Shown piece after piece: positions 44,223 through 55,385 of a stretch of DNA of 64,000 nucleotides. Each line of letters starts with the position of its first letter. Position 1 is the first letter of the stretch. A program made the position numbers and the translations under genes. The DNA is from Lachnospiraceae bacterium (lineage in GTDB: Bacteria > Bacillota > Clostridia > Lachnospirales > Lachnospiraceae). The notes under the pieces are model-generated. The model was not told the DNA's origin and did not search any database. It saw nothing but the letters and a program-made list of their open reading frames with translations. The stretch spans positions 62,001-126,000 of the forward strand of contig SVFD01000006.1 in NCBI GenBank assembly GCA_015057025.1, read 5' to 3'.

Positions 44223-44251
44223 TTGACAATAATAATCCATAGTGGTAAATT
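44223..44251 (+). promoter_or_regulatory. Promoter of the hrcA-grpE-dnaK-dnaJ operon
   Basis: TTGACA at 44223-44228, a 17-base spacer and TAAATT at 44246-44251, directly upstream of the CIRCE operator. Confidence 0.88.
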
Positions 44252-44265
44252 ATGAAATGTAGATA

Positions 44266-44292
44266 TTAGCACTCTATCGAGTTGAGTGCTAA
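44266..44292 (+). promoter_or_regulatory. CIRCE operator (HrcA binding site)
   Basis: A perfect consensus: TTAGCACTC at 44266-44274, nine bases, GAGTGCTAA at 44284-44292. HrcA bound here blocks transcription until heat or misfolded protein titrates GroE. Confidence 0.98.
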
Positions 44293-44325
44293 CAACATAA
44301 AAGAAGCCACAGAAAGGAGCGGTAT

Positions 44326-45372
44326 ATGATGCTTGATGAAAGAAAAAAGAAAATATTACAAGCGATTATTCGCAACTATCTGGAAACCGGGGAACCGGTG
44401 GGCAGCAGAACTATTTCCAAATATACGGATTTAAACTTAAGTAGTGCAACTATCCGTAACGAAATGGCAGATTTGGAAGAATTGGGTTACATTGTTCAGC
44501 CTCATACCTCTGCAGGACGAATTCCTTCCGACAAGGGCTATCGTTTATATGTAGACAGCATGATGGAAGAGAACGCTAAGCAGGTGGAAGAACTGAAGGA
44601 AATGCTTGTTGAGAAAGAGGAGAAGATGGATCATCTTTTAAAGCAGGTTGCTAAAGTTCTTGCAGTCAACACCAACTATGCAACAATGATTACGGCGCCC
44701 AGATGCCAGAGAAATAAGTTGAAATTCATTCAGTTATCACGAGTGGATGAGAATCAACTTCTGGCGGTTATCGTAATTGAAGGCAATGTTATTAAAAACA
44801 GCATGATATCCGTTTCAGAACATTTGGATGATGAAACAATGTTGAAACTTAACATGTTACTGAATACGCATTTGAACGGTTTATCTATAGAAGATATCAG
44901 TTTGGGTATGATTACCGCCCTAAAGCAACAGGCAGGTCATTACGGAACTATCATCGGTGATGTGATTGATGCGGTAGCAGAAACCATTAAGGAAGATGAT
45001 GATTTAGAAATCTACACAAGCGGCACCAATAACATCTTTAAGTATCCGGAGTTGGCGGATAATCAAAGAGCCAGCGAACTGATTAATACTTTTGAAGAAA
45101 AACAACTTCTTTCGCAGTTGATAGACGATTCCGAAGTATCAGAACCCGGAACCGGAATCAAGGTTTATATCGGAGAAGAAGCACCGATTCAAACCATGAA
45201 AGACTGCAGTATCGTTACCGCAAACTATGAGTTTGGCGAAGGTATGAAGGGAACCATTGGTATCATCGGTCCTAAACGTATGGACTACGAGAAGGTAGTG
45301 GGAACGCTTAAGACCATTAAAGTTCAGCTGGATGCACTTTACCAGCAGGATGATAAAAAGAAACTGCCTTAA
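44326..45372 (+). CDS. hrcA: Heat-inducible transcription repressor HrcA
   Basis: The 348-residue repressor begins with a winged helix ('RKKKILQAIIRNYLETGEPVGSRTISKY', 'SSATIRNEMADLEELG') and continues with the GAF-like HrcA domain. It binds CIRCE, present 34 bases before the start, so it controls its own operon. AAAGGAG site; a tandem ATG offers a start one codon later. Confidence 0.97.
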   Translation: MMLDERKKKILQAIIRNYLETGEPVGSRTISKYTDLNLSSATIRNEMADLEELGYIVQPHTSAGRIPSDKGYRLYVDSMMEENAKQVEELKEMLVEKEEKMDHLLKQVAKVLAVNTNYATMITAPRCQRNKLKFIQLSRVDENQLLAVIVIEGNVIKNSMISVSEHLDDETMLKLNMLLNTHLNGLSIEDISLGMITALKQQAGHYGTIIGDVIDAVAETIKEDDDLEIYTSGTNNIFKYPELADNQRASELINTFEEKQLLSQLIDDSEVSEPGTGIKVYIGEEAPIQTMKDCSIVTANYEFGEGMKGTIGIIGPKRMDYEKVVGTLKTIKVQLDALYQQDDKKKLP

Positions 45373-45387
45373 GAGGCTTAAGAAAGG

Positions 45388-46002
45388 ATGAGTGATTTGG
45401 CAGCAAAGAAAAAGACAAAGACCAAAGCAGAAGAAGTACAAAATGAAAAGGAAATAGCAGAAGAAACTGCAGAAACTACGGCAGAGACGACGGAAGGGGA
45501 AGCACCCGGAGACAATGAGGCTGTTGAGGCAACAGAAGCTGAAGGCGGAGAAGAAAACGTAAAAGATAAAAATAAGGAAAAAATCGATGAATTGGAAGAT
45601 AAGGTAAAACGTCAGCTTGCAGAGTTTGAAAACTTCCGCAAGCGTACTGAGAAAGAAAAAGCAACCATGTTTGAAGCAGGTGCTAAGAGCGTAATCGAAA
45701 AAATCTTACCGGTAATCGATAATTTTGAACGTGGTCTTGCTACCACCAAAGAAGAGGATAAAACAAATCCTCACGTGGAAGGAATGAATATGATTTACAA
45801 GCAGCTTATGACAGAACTTGATAAGCTGGAAGTAAAGCCTATTGAAGCAGTAGGTCAGGAATTCAATCCTGATTTTCACAATGCAATTATGCAGGTGGAA
45901 AGCGATGAATACGAAAGTGGTATTATCGCACAGGAACTTTTAAAAGGTTACACCTATCGCGACTCAGTCATCAGACATAGTATGGTAGCGGTAGTCAGTT
46001 AA
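45388..46002 (+). CDS. grpE: Nucleotide exchange factor GrpE
   Basis: The 204-residue GrpE stimulates ADP release from DnaK. A Glu/Thr/Lys-rich disordered head of about 60 residues precedes a long dimerisation helix ('DELEDKVKRQLAEFENFRKRTEKEK') and a C-terminal beta domain ending in 'YTYRDSVIRHSMVAV'. Start choice is open: the ATG at 45388 abuts AGAAAGG, while a TTG at 45397 is better spaced from it. A small GGCGC/GCGCC hairpin (46029-46041) lies before dnaK. Confidence 0.95.
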   Translation: MSDLAAKKKTKTKAEEVQNEKEIAEETAETTAETTEGEAPGDNEAVEATEAEGGEENVKDKNKEKIDELEDKVKRQLAEFENFRKRTEKEKATMFEAGAKSVIEKILPVIDNFERGLATTKEEDKTNPHVEGMNMIYKQLMTELDKLEVKPIEAVGQEFNPDFHNAIMQVESDEYESGIIAQELLKGYTYRDSVIRHSMVAVVS

Positions 46003-46021
46003 TACAGCAAACAATTTTTAG

Positions 46022-47953
<1,932 letters not shown>

Positions 47954-47984
47954 TCGAAGATTACCACTTTTATAAAAGAAAAAG

Positions 47985-48108
47985 GTAGTTGGGGAATTCG
48001 CAAGAGTTCCCCGCTACATTCTATAAATCCACGGGGAAGGCTTTTCTTTCGTGGAATTTATGACGCTATGAGGAATGGCGCATTTTACGGTGTTGTTTGT
48101 AAAACAAC
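47985..48108 (+). promoter_or_regulatory. Three consecutive hairpins between dnaK and dnaJ
   Basis: GTAG-tt-GGGGAA at 47985-47996 pairs with TTCCCC-g-CTAC (48007-48017). AAATCCACG at 48025-48033 pairs with CGTGGA-a-TTT (48050-48059). GTTGTTT at 48092-48098 pairs with AAACAAC (48102-48108), just before the dnaJ ribosome binding site. None has a T-run. They probably set mRNA processing or lower dnaJ output relative to dnaK. Confidence 0.55.
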
Positions 48109-48123
48109 GGAATGGAGACTATT

Positions 48124-49302
48124 ATGGCAGAACAGAAAAGGGACTATTATGAGGTCCTTGGTGTTGAAAAAGGGGCAGACGATGCCGCAATTAAAAAAGC
48201 ATATCGTGCTCTTGCCAAAAAATATCACCCGGATATGAATCCGGATGATCCCAATGCAGAAGCAAAGTTTAAGGAAGCATCGGAAGCCTATGCTGTTTTA
48301 AGTGATGCAGATAAAAGAAAGCAGTACGATCAGTTCGGCCACGCAGCCTTTGACCAGGGTGCCGGGGGCGGTTATGGCGGATTTGATTATTCCACAATGG
48401 ATTTCACGGATATTTTCGGTGATTTATTCGGCGATTTCTTTGGTGGCGGAAGACGCAGCAGCGGCAGAGGAAACGGACCGAGAAAAGGTGCGGATATCCG
48501 TAAGTCTGTGCGTTTGACTTTTGAAGAAGCGGTATTCGGTACCGAAAAAGAAATTGAAGTGGATTCTAAGGAAGAATGTCAGACTTGTCATGGTAGCGGT
48601 GCAAAACCCGGAACCAGTCCCGAGACCTGTCAGAATTGTAAGGGTAAAGGACAGGTTGTGGTTACGCAGAATTCTTTCTTCGGAACCATGCGTAGTGTTC
48701 AGACCTGTCGCGAATGTAACGGTAGCGGTAAGGTAGTAAAAGATAAGTGTACCGATTGTCGCGGAACCGGTTATACCACCATCAGAAAGCGTTACGCGGT
48801 AAGCTTCCCTGCAGGTATCGACAACGGTATTGTCAGAAGATTACAAGGCAAGGGTGAACCAGGTGTAAACGGTGGTCCCCACGGTGATATTCTGGTAGAA
48901 CCTATCGTATCAAGACATCCTATTTTCCAGCGTCAGGAGTATGATATTTATTCCACTGCGCCGGTATCTTTTGCAGTAGCTGCCTTGGGTGGTGAAATAT
49001 TTGTGGATACTGTAGACGGTAAGGTAGTATATGAGGTAAAACCCGGCACACAAACAGGCTTGCGCGTACGTTTGCGTGGTAAAGGTGTACCTACACTTCG
49101 TAACAAAGAAGTGCGCGGTGATCATTATGTTACATTGGTGGTATCCGTACCTGAGCGTTTGTCGAGCGAAGCCAAGGATTTATTGCGTCAGTTTGACGCG
49201 GTAACGGGAGACAGCCTGCATACTGTGGATAAGGCAAAAGATGATAAAGATAAGGACCCTAAAGATAAAAAGGGTAAGAAGAAAAAAGGATTTTTTGGTT
49301 AA
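48124..49302 (+). CDS. dnaJ: Chaperone DnaJ (Hsp40)
   Basis: The 392-residue co-chaperone has a J-domain with HPD ('[11 protein letters not shown]'), a Gly/Phe-rich region ('[12 protein letters not shown]'), four CxxCxGxG zinc repeats ('CQTCHGSGA', 'CQNCKGKGQ', 'CRECNGSGK', 'CTDCRGTGY') and a C-terminal substrate domain. It has an unusually Lys/Asp-rich tail. The ATG at 48124 lies six bases after GGAG; the ATG at 48112 lies before that site and is not used. Confidence 0.96.
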   Translation: MAEQKRDYYEVLGVEKGADDAAIKKAYRALAKKYHPDMNPDDPNAEAKFKEASEAYAVLSDADKRKQYDQFGHAAFDQGAGGGYGGFDYSTMDFTDIFGDLFGDFFGGGRRSSGRGNGPRKGADIRKSVRLTFEEAVFGTEKEIEVDSKEECQTCHGSGAKPGTSPETCQNCKGKGQVVVTQNSFFGTMRSVQTCRECNGSGKVVKDKCTDCRGTGYTTIRKRYAVSFPAGIDNGIVRRLQGKGEPGVNGGPHGDILVEPIVSRHPIFQRQEYDIYSTAPVSFAVAALGGEIFVDTVDGKVVYEVKPGTQTGLRVRLRGKGVPTLRNKEVRGDHYVTLVVSVPERLSSEAKDLLRQFDAVTGDSLHTVDKAKDDKDKDPKDKKGKKKKGFFG

Positions 49303-49310
49303 GATATGAA

Positions 49311-49363
49311 AGGTGAGATAAGTATCATTTGTTCTCAGGAACATAATGATATTTGCCTCACCT
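49311..49363. terminator. Three-tier hairpin between convergent dnaJ and the GTPase gene
   Basis: AGGTGAG (49311-49317) pairs with CTCACCT (49357-49363), TATCAT (49323-49328) with ATGATA (49346-49351) and GTTC (49331-49334) with GAAC (49339-49342). No long T-run follows on either side, so it may be a Rho-independent terminator of unusual shape or a 3'-end stabiliser. Confidence 0.5.
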
Positions 49364-49411
49364 AATTTAGTCCTTGTGATAAGTATATTTTGGTATCACC
49401 CATAATTAATC

Positions 49412-50692
49412 TTATGATTTTGTTATGTCATTATCTATAGCATTTTCTTCGGATGTTATATTCTGACTGATATCAGCAGGCGCTTCGGTTATAACTTCTT
49501 CAATAACAATCAATTCCGAATTATTTGCCATTTCAATATTCTTCTGAATATCTTCTTTGGTGGTTTCTTTTATCTTCTTTTTAAAGAGTTCTTTCAACTT
49601 TTTCTTGCCTTCTGCAGTTCCAAGCTCGGAGGTTTTCAACTCACCTTTATAAATGGATTCCATTAGGACAATATATGCCTCGCCGAGGGCGGTGGTAATA
49701 ACACCGGCAGTTGCACCGGAAATAGTTCCGCCAATAACCGTTCCGGCACCGGGGACCAATTTCAGAAGATTGGAAGCAATGGTTTTTCCGGCAATGGTTG
49801 CACCGCCTGTACCCAATGCGGAAGATACGAAAGCGGTAATGATGCTTTTATTGATATCCAAGCCGTAAATTGCTGTAATGCTGGCAATCATGGCAACTTG
49901 TGTCGGAATTAACAATGCACTGTCTGCAAATGGAATCGGTGCAAAACCCTCACCGAATGCTGTCGCTGTTGCGGTTGCTACGGCGACCTGTGCGCGCTTT
50001 TTTTTGGCCTTGAGTGAAGCGATTTGAACACTCTGTAGCGTGTCCTGCAGTTCTTCAGGCAGAACTTCTGTCATGACGGCAAGTAAAGCGTCCAGCCCAT
50101 ATGCTTTGATGGGTGGAAGGGATTCATCAAAAATGAAATCCTGGGCAAGCACGGGCACAACCTGAACAATATCAAGATTTTCATCCTGAATTAAGTTCTT
50201 CATCTGTTCTGCATTTGGCTTGGAGAAAGCTTGTGTTAACACTATAATGACGGGAACTTCCGTAACGGAATTTTCTTTTGCCAAGTCACGCAACCATTCA
50301 ATTTCTTCAGGTTCGATACGATTAGAGGCAGTATTTATGCAATACCAGATGCAGTGAATTGCTTTGTTCACATCAGTTCCTGCCATACCGGATTTGATAG
50401 TATCAAGAATCTCTTTTTTAACCTCTTTCTGGGCATCTTTCCCTAATTCAAATCCCTTGGTATCGTAGATATTCAAAGGAATACCTTTTTTGCTGATTTT
50501 ACGCATGTGCTGGGTGATAGGCTTACCGATACCGGTTTCAGCCAAATTGTCACGGAACATGCTGTTAATTAAAGTACTTTTACCGACACCGGTTTTACCG
50601 GCAACGATAATATTTAAGGTGTTTAAATTTTTAATTCGTTCGCTTATGGCAGTAATACAATCCTGCGCAATTTTATCAAGACTGACTTCCAT
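49412..50692 (-). CDS. Era-like GTPase with DUF697 membrane domain
   Basis: The 426-residue protein starts with a GTPase domain: G1 'AGKTGVGKSTLINS' at about 31-44, a Thr in the G2 loop, G3 'DTKGF' and a G4-position 'VLTQA' that departs from the usual N/TKxD. From about 225 comes a DUF697 region: Ala/Gly/Ile-rich helices that can enter membranes ('FGEGFAPIPFADSALLIPTQ', 'SALGTGGATIAGK'). A charged tail ends it. The family is common in Firmicutes; proposed roles are membrane remodelling or stress response, none established. A 55-residue membrane protein gene lies 15 bases upstream in the same operon. Confidence 0.82.
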   Translation of the reverse strand: MEVSLDKIAQDCITAISERIKNLNTLNIIVAGKTGVGKSTLINSMFRDNLAETGIGKPITQHMRKISKKGIPLNIYDTKGFELGKDAQKEVKKEILDTIKSGMAGTDVNKAIHCIWYCINTASNRIEPEEIEWLRDLAKENSVTEVPVIIVLTQAFSKPNAEQMKNLIQDENLDIVQVVPVLAQDFIFDESLPPIKAYGLDALLAVMTEVLPEELQDTLQSVQIASLKAKKKRAQVAVATATATAFGEGFAPIPFADSALLIPTQVAMIASITAIYGLDINKSIITAFVSSALGTGGATIAGKTIASNLLKLVPGAGTVIGGTISGATAGVITTALGEAYIVLMESIYKGELKTSELGTAEGKKKLKELFKKKIKETTKEDIQKNIEMANNSELIVIEEVITEAPADISQNITSEENAIDNDITKS

Positions 50693-50707
50693 TTTTTTAA
50701 TCCCCCG

Positions 50708-50875
50708 TTATTTTTTATCAATAGTAATTCCGTACTTGTCACGAAGAACCTTACGGTTGTATGACTTATACAATTTATTGCTGTATTTCTTTTGGAGTTT
50801 AGGTATGATCATGATACCGACTCCTAAGGTGGCAACGAAACCTGCGACCATTAAAAGTTTGTCGTTTTTGGACAT
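50708..50875 (-). CDS. Small single-pass membrane protein
   Basis: The 55-residue product has one membrane helix ('LLMVAGFVATLGVGIMII', about residues 7-24) and a basic, Tyr/Lys-rich tail, so the C-terminus should face the cytosol. A longer in-frame version from 50968 is possible, but the ATG at 50875 follows AAGGGGGA. It matches no family I know. Its tight coupling with the DUF697 GTPase suggests a partner role. Confidence 0.65.
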   Translation of the reverse strand: MSKNDKLLMVAGFVATLGVGIMIIPKLQKKYSNKLYKSYNRKVLRDKYGITIDKK

Positions 50876-51172
50876 ATGCGTATCCCCCTTAGCATCGAAA
50901 TTTATCTGTGTAAAAGAAAGTGCAAATTTCGCGAGAAAAAGGAACCTCTCTAAATTGTAGTTTATCACAGTAGGACACGGATTTCAATTGCTACAATATC
51001 AAGATGAAAGTAACCGGACAGAAAATAATTTAATGACGTAGTCCGGCAAATTTCAGTGGTTTTACTTGTGCCGGTGTAAAGGGTGGTGTATAATTTACTA
51101 TGTGTATATATGCATTTTTACTGCATTAAAAGATATGTATAAAAAAGCGAACCTGAAGTTAGGAGACAAGTG

Positions 51173-51706
51173 ATGGCGACCTGGTCTTCAAGAGGTCTTA
51201 GGGGTTCTACCCTTGAGGACATGATTAACCGTACAAATGAAAAATATCGTGAGAGTGGGCTGGCATTGATTCAGAAAGTTCCCACTCCCATTACGCCGGT
51301 GCAGATTGACCAGAAGAGCAGACATATTACCCTTGCTTATTTTGACCAGAAAAGTACCGTGGATTATATCGGTGCAGTTCAGGGGATTCCGGTGTGTTTT
51401 GATGCCAAGGAAAGTGCAAACCTGACCTTCTCTTTGCAGAACATTCACGCACATCAGGTGCAGTTTATGGAGGAGTTTGAGAAACAGGGCGGTATCGCAT
51501 TTTTCCTGATTTACTACACGTCCATCGACGAGTTGTATTATCTGCCCTTTGAGTATCTGAAACTGTTTTGGGACAGGGCACAGAATGGCGGTAGAAAGAG
51601 TTTTCGTCATGAGGAATTGAATCCGGCGTATGTACTGCCGAAGCACAGTGGCGTGCTGGTGCCTTATTTAGAGGCACTGAAGCAGGATTTGGAGGATAGG
51701 GAGTAG
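51173..51706 (+). CDS. recU: Holliday junction resolvase RecU
   Basis: The 177-residue enzyme cuts Holliday junctions in Gram-positives. PD-(D/E)XK residues appear in 'STVDYIGAVQGIPVCFDAKES' (Asp, then Asp-x-Lys-Glu) and 'RGLRGSTLEDMINRTNEKY' forms the N-terminal helix. GTG at 51170 and ATG at 51173 are adjacent start options with AGGAG; ATG is chosen. In Bacillus recU pairs with a penicillin-binding protein gene; that neighbour is absent here. Confidence 0.93.
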   Translation: MATWSSRGLRGSTLEDMINRTNEKYRESGLALIQKVPTPITPVQIDQKSRHITLAYFDQKSTVDYIGAVQGIPVCFDAKESANLTFSLQNIHAHQVQFMEEFEKQGGIAFFLIYYTSIDELYYLPFEYLKLFWDRAQNGGRKSFRHEELNPAYVLPKHSGVLVPYLEALKQDLEDRE

Positions 51707-51740
51707 ATTGTCGTTGCTTAAACTCAATGAGGTATTATAA

Positions 51741-52178
51741 ATGAATGTAACCGTAAAAACCTTTGATGAATTAACCACAACCGAACTATATGAAATCTTA
51801 AAGGCCCGGGCTGAGATTTTTATCATGGAACAGAATATCAATTATCAGGATATGGATGATGTGGATTATAAAAGTCTCCATTGCTTTATTTGGAAGGAAG
51901 ATAAGGTAATTGCTTATCTGCGGGCATTTTATAAAAGCAAAGACAAGTCTGTTGTAAAAATCGGCAGAGTGTTGACACTGGAGCACGGTAAAGGCGTTGG
52001 TCGGGTGCTTTTAGAAGAAAGTATAAAAGCAGTCAAAGAGAAAATGCATTGCAATAAAATATATATTGAAGCGCAGAAGCATGCGGTTGGATTTTATGAG
52101 AAGTTTGGATTTGTAACAACTTCCGGAGAATTTTTAGAGGAAGGCATTGTGCATGTTGCAATGGAACTGGAAGTGTAA
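51741..52178 (+). CDS. GNAT acetyltransferase, ElaA-like
   Basis: This 145-residue GNAT protein resembles E. coli ElaA: it starts with 'FDELTTTELYEILKARAEIF' and 'MEQNINYQDMDDVD', and acetyl-CoA binding is shown by 'GKGVGRVLLEESI' (the R/Q-x-x-G-x-G/A loop). Target is unknown; small-molecule or protein N-acetylation are possible. It lies between recU and prmA on the same strand but with its own spacing, so operon membership is uncertain. Confidence 0.88.
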   Translation: MNVTVKTFDELTTTELYEILKARAEIFIMEQNINYQDMDDVDYKSLHCFIWKEDKVIAYLRAFYKSKDKSVVKIGRVLTLEHGKGVGRVLLEESIKAVKEKMHCNKIYIEAQKHAVGFYEKFGFVTTSGEFLEEGIVHVAMELEV

Positions 52179-52268
52179 ACAATAGGTGATTTGAAGTGGA
52201 TTTTATTACCGGGTGAACCGGCATGAGCAGATAATATTAAGATGAAATAAACATTAAGGAGGCACACA

Positions 52269-53231
52269 ATGAAGTGGCATAAAATTTCAGTAAAAACAAC
52301 AACGGAAGCAGAAGATATTATTATCTGTACCCTGGCAGACGTAGGTTTAGAAGGGGCGCAGATTGAAGATAAAATTCCTTTAACACCATTAGAGAAGGAG
52401 CAGATGTTTGTGGACATTCTGCCTCAGACCGAGGAAGATGACGGTGTAGCATATCTTAACTTCTTTGTGGAAGAAAGTGAAGATTTGGATATGGATGCAT
52501 TAGTGGCAGCCGTAGAGGAAGAATTAGAAGGTCTTCGTATGTTTATGGATATTGGAGAAGGTACCATTACTTTATCTGAAACCGAGGATTTAGATTGGAT
52601 TAACAATTGGAAGAAATATTTCCATCAGTTTTATATTGATGAATTGCTGGTAATTCCTTCTTGGGAAGAAGTAAAGCCTGAGGATGCAGATAAAAAGATT
52701 CTTCATATTGATCCAGGCACTGCATTCGGAACCGGTATGCATGAAACTACCCAACTTTGCATTCGTCAGATTAAAAAGTATGTAACGCCCGAAACCGAGA
52801 TTTTAGATGTGGGATGCGGAAGCGGTATCTTAGCAATTCTTGCATTAATGTATGGTGCAAAGCATGCCAAAGGAACCGACTTAGACCCTTGCGCCTTGGA
52901 TGCGACTTTGGAGAACATGGAAGCTAATGGTATTGACCCGAAAGATTTCGAAGTGATTATCGGAAATATTATAACAGAGAAGGAAGTGCAGGACTGGGCC
53001 GGTTATGAGTGTTACGATATAGTAGTGGCTAATATTCTTCATAACGTTCTTGAGGTGCTTACGCCCGTTGTAACAGCCCAGATGAAGCCTGGGGCAATTT
53101 ATATTACATCAGGTATCATTGCTGAGAAGGAAGATTTTGTAGTGGATGTAGTGAAAAAAGCAGGACTTGAGCTTGTGGAAGTTACCCGTCAGGGTGAGTG
53201 GGTCAGTGTAACTGCGAAGAAGCCCCAGTAA
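52269..53231 (+). CDS. prmA: Ribosomal protein L11 methyltransferase
   Basis: The 320-residue class I SAM methyltransferase trimethylates L11. An N-terminal L11-recognition domain (about 1-95) precedes the catalytic domain with 'GTAFGTGMHETTQLC', 'DVGCGSGILAI' and 'NPPY'-equivalent 'VVANILHNVL'. TAAGGAGG site. The rsmE gene follows 13 bases later, the usual order in Firmicutes. Confidence 0.95.
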   Translation: MKWHKISVKTTTEAEDIIICTLADVGLEGAQIEDKIPLTPLEKEQMFVDILPQTEEDDGVAYLNFFVEESEDLDMDALVAAVEEELEGLRMFMDIGEGTITLSETEDLDWINNWKKYFHQFYIDELLVIPSWEEVKPEDADKKILHIDPGTAFGTGMHETTQLCIRQIKKYVTPETEILDVGCGSGILAILALMYGAKHAKGTDLDPCALDATLENMEANGIDPKDFEVIIGNIITEKEVQDWAGYECYDIVVANILHNVLEVLTPVVTAQMKPGAIYITSGIIAEKEDFVVDVVKKAGLELVEVTRQGEWVSVTAKKPQ

Positions 53232-53244
53232 AGGAGAAACACAG

Positions 53245-54000
53245 ATGTATCACTTCTTTGTTGGCCCTGATCAAATTCAGGGAAAGCAAGTTTATATCAC
53301 CGGAAAAGATGTTAATCATATTAAGAACGTCCTACGTATGCGCATTGGTGAGGAAGTATCCGTTGGCAATGGTATAGACGGCAAGGAGTATCGTTGTGCC
53401 ATTGATTCTTTTGAAGAAGAAAGCGTGGTATGCAAGCTTCTTTTTGTCAAAGAAGACGGAGTGGAACTTCCCGTGAAAGTAACTCTTTTTCAAGGACTCC
53501 CCAAAGCAGATAAAATGGAGCTTATCATTCAAAAGGCAGTAGAACTGGGCGTATATGAAATTGTGCCTGTGGCAACCAAACGTTGTGTAGTCAAACTGGA
53601 CGCCAAAAAGGAAGCATCCAAGATTGCCCGCTGGCAGGCAATCGCCGAGGCAGCAGCCAAGCAGAGTAAAAGGGCGGTAGTGCCGCAGATTCGTCCGGTA
53701 ATGACTATGAATGAAGCGATTCAGGCTGCCAAACAAATGGAGCATCGAATCATTCCGTATGAGCTTGCAGAGGGGATGAGCAAGACTAAAGAAATTTTCC
53801 AATCTTTTATACCGGGCAATTCTGTAGCGGTTTTTATCGGACCGGAGGGCGGTTTTGAAGAAAAAGAAATTGAGGCCGCTGCGGCAGCAGGGGTGGAGCC
53901 TGTTTCTTTGGGAAAAAGAATTCTCCGTACTGAAACTGCAGGATTTACCGTGCTTGCATGGATTATGTATGAGCTGGAAGTGCGGTGTGAAGAAGCTTAA
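53245..54000 (+). CDS. rsmE: 16S rRNA (uracil1498-N3)-methyltransferase
   Basis: The 251-residue SPOUT-fold enzyme methylates U1498 of 16S rRNA. A PUA-like N-terminus ('MYHFFVGPDQI', 'HIKNVLRMRIGEEV') is followed by the knotted SAM site with 'IGPEGGFEEKEIEAA' and 'SLGKRILRTETA'. Length and neighbours are standard. Confidence 0.96.
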   Translation: MYHFFVGPDQIQGKQVYITGKDVNHIKNVLRMRIGEEVSVGNGIDGKEYRCAIDSFEEESVVCKLLFVKEDGVELPVKVTLFQGLPKADKMELIIQKAVELGVYEIVPVATKRCVVKLDAKKEASKIARWQAIAEAAAKQSKRAVVPQIRPVMTMNEAIQAAKQMEHRIIPYELAEGMSKTKEIFQSFIPGNSVAVFIGPEGGFEEKEIEAAAAAGVEPVSLGKRILRTETAGFTVLAWIMYELEVRCEEA

Positions 54001-54074
54001 TATAAAGATTTGGGAAGTTTAAATATATGCGGTAGTTTGTGGTTTTATGCATATAAATTTTGATGTTGAGTACG

Positions 54075-54103
54075 TTGCAACCGAGAAATGCATATATTAT
54101 ATC
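54075..54103 (+). promoter_or_regulatory. Promoter of the cysteine desulfurase gene
   Basis: TTGCAA at 54075-54080, 17 bases, TATATC at 54098-54103. TATATGC-type motifs occur three times around it (about 54024, 54049, 54086), twice in inverted orientation, so an operator is possible. Confidence 0.5.
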
Positions 54104-54177
54104 AGATAATTATTTTCTTAATCAGACGGTGAGAAGCATAGTCAAAAAGAAAATTGAACCAAAAGGCAGGAAATGTT

Positions 54178-55332
54178 ATGGAGATATATTTAGACAATTC
54201 TGCAACAACCAAATGCTTTGATGAAGTGGCACAGGTAGTTGCACAGATGATGACGGAAGACTATGGTAATCCTTCCAGCATGCATCTAAAAGGAGTAAAA
54301 GCAGAGCAACATATACGACAGGCAACGGAAGTGATTGCACGTTCTTTGAAAGTAAATGAAAAAGAAATTTTTTATACTTCAGGCGGTACTGAATCCGATA
54401 ATATGGCAATCATCGGAACGGCTATGGCAAATTATCGGGCAGGAAAACATATTATTACTACGCCTATGGAACATCCGGCAGTAGGACAGTGTATGAAGTA
54501 TCTTGAGAAAGAAGGTTTTGAAATCACCTATTTACAGCCGGATTCTACCGGTTGTATCAGTTTGGATGACTTAGAGAAAAACATTCGCAAGGATACGATT
54601 TTGGTATCAATAATGGCAGTGAATAATGAAATCGGAACCATTCAACCCATTGAAAAAGCGGGGGAACTTATCAAATGTTGCAATGTAAATACATTGTTTC
54701 ATGTAGACGCAGTTCAAGGCTATGGCAAGATGGAGATTTATCCCCGCAAGTGGAAGATTGATATGCTTTCTGTCAGTGGTCATAAAATTCACGGGCCCAA
54801 AGGTGTGGGTTTCCTTTATATTAATGAAAAGGTTAAAATCAAACCTATTATTTTAGGCGGCGGGCAGCAGAAAAATATGCGTTCCGGTACGGAGAATGTT
54901 CCCGGTATTATGGGCCTTGCTAAGGCGGTAGAACTTGTTTATGCCAATATGGAATGTGATATGAACAGAATGTATTGCTTAAGAGACTATTTTATCAGTC
55001 AGGTTGACAAGATGGAGGGTGTTACCGTAAATGGTGCGGAGGGGCGAAAAGCAGCTCCCCATGTGGTCAGTATTTCTGTTGAAGGAGTAAGAGCGGAAGT
55101 TTTATTACATGCACTGGAGGATAAGGAAATTTATATTTCAGCTGGAAGTGCGTGTTCGTCACATAAGCCTATGCCGTCGGCAACACTTCAGGCAATCGGC
55201 TTGCCCAAGGAACTTCTTGGGTCTACGGTACGCTTTAGTTTTTCTGTTTTTACGACCAAGGAAGAGATAGATTGCACTTTGAATGCCATGAGAGAAATTA
55301 TTCCGATGCTTCGTAAGTTTACGCGCAGATAA
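54178..55332 (+). CDS. Cysteine desulfurase (NifS/IscS family, ThiI partner)
   Basis: The 384-residue PLP enzyme takes sulfur from cysteine as a persulfide. The PLP lysine is Lys203 in 'SVSGHKIHGPKGVG', and the persulfide cysteine is Cys326 in 'SAGSACSSHKPMPSA'. It is shorter than IscS at the C-terminus, like the NifZ group that supplies ThiI in Bacillus. ThiI is encoded 3 kb downstream, so the pair most likely makes 4-thiouridine in tRNA and perhaps thiazole. AAAGGCAGG site; the in-frame ATG at 54154 is not favoured. Confidence 0.92.
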   Translation: MEIYLDNSATTKCFDEVAQVVAQMMTEDYGNPSSMHLKGVKAEQHIRQATEVIARSLKVNEKEIFYTSGGTESDNMAIIGTAMANYRAGKHIITTPMEHPAVGQCMKYLEKEGFEITYLQPDSTGCISLDDLEKNIRKDTILVSIMAVNNEIGTIQPIEKAGELIKCCNVNTLFHVDAVQGYGKMEIYPRKWKIDMLSVSGHKIHGPKGVGFLYINEKVKIKPIILGGGQQKNMRSGTENVPGIMGLAKAVELVYANMECDMNRMYCLRDYFISQVDKMEGVTVNGAEGRKAAPHVVSISVEGVRAEVLLHALEDKEIYISAGSACSSHKPMPSATLQAIGLPKELLGSTVRFSFSVFTTKEEIDCTLNAMREIIPMLRKFTRR

Positions 55333-55385
55333 GTGTTTGTGTTTTTGGGGGGAACTACGGTTCCTCCCGATAAAAGGAGAAAAAG

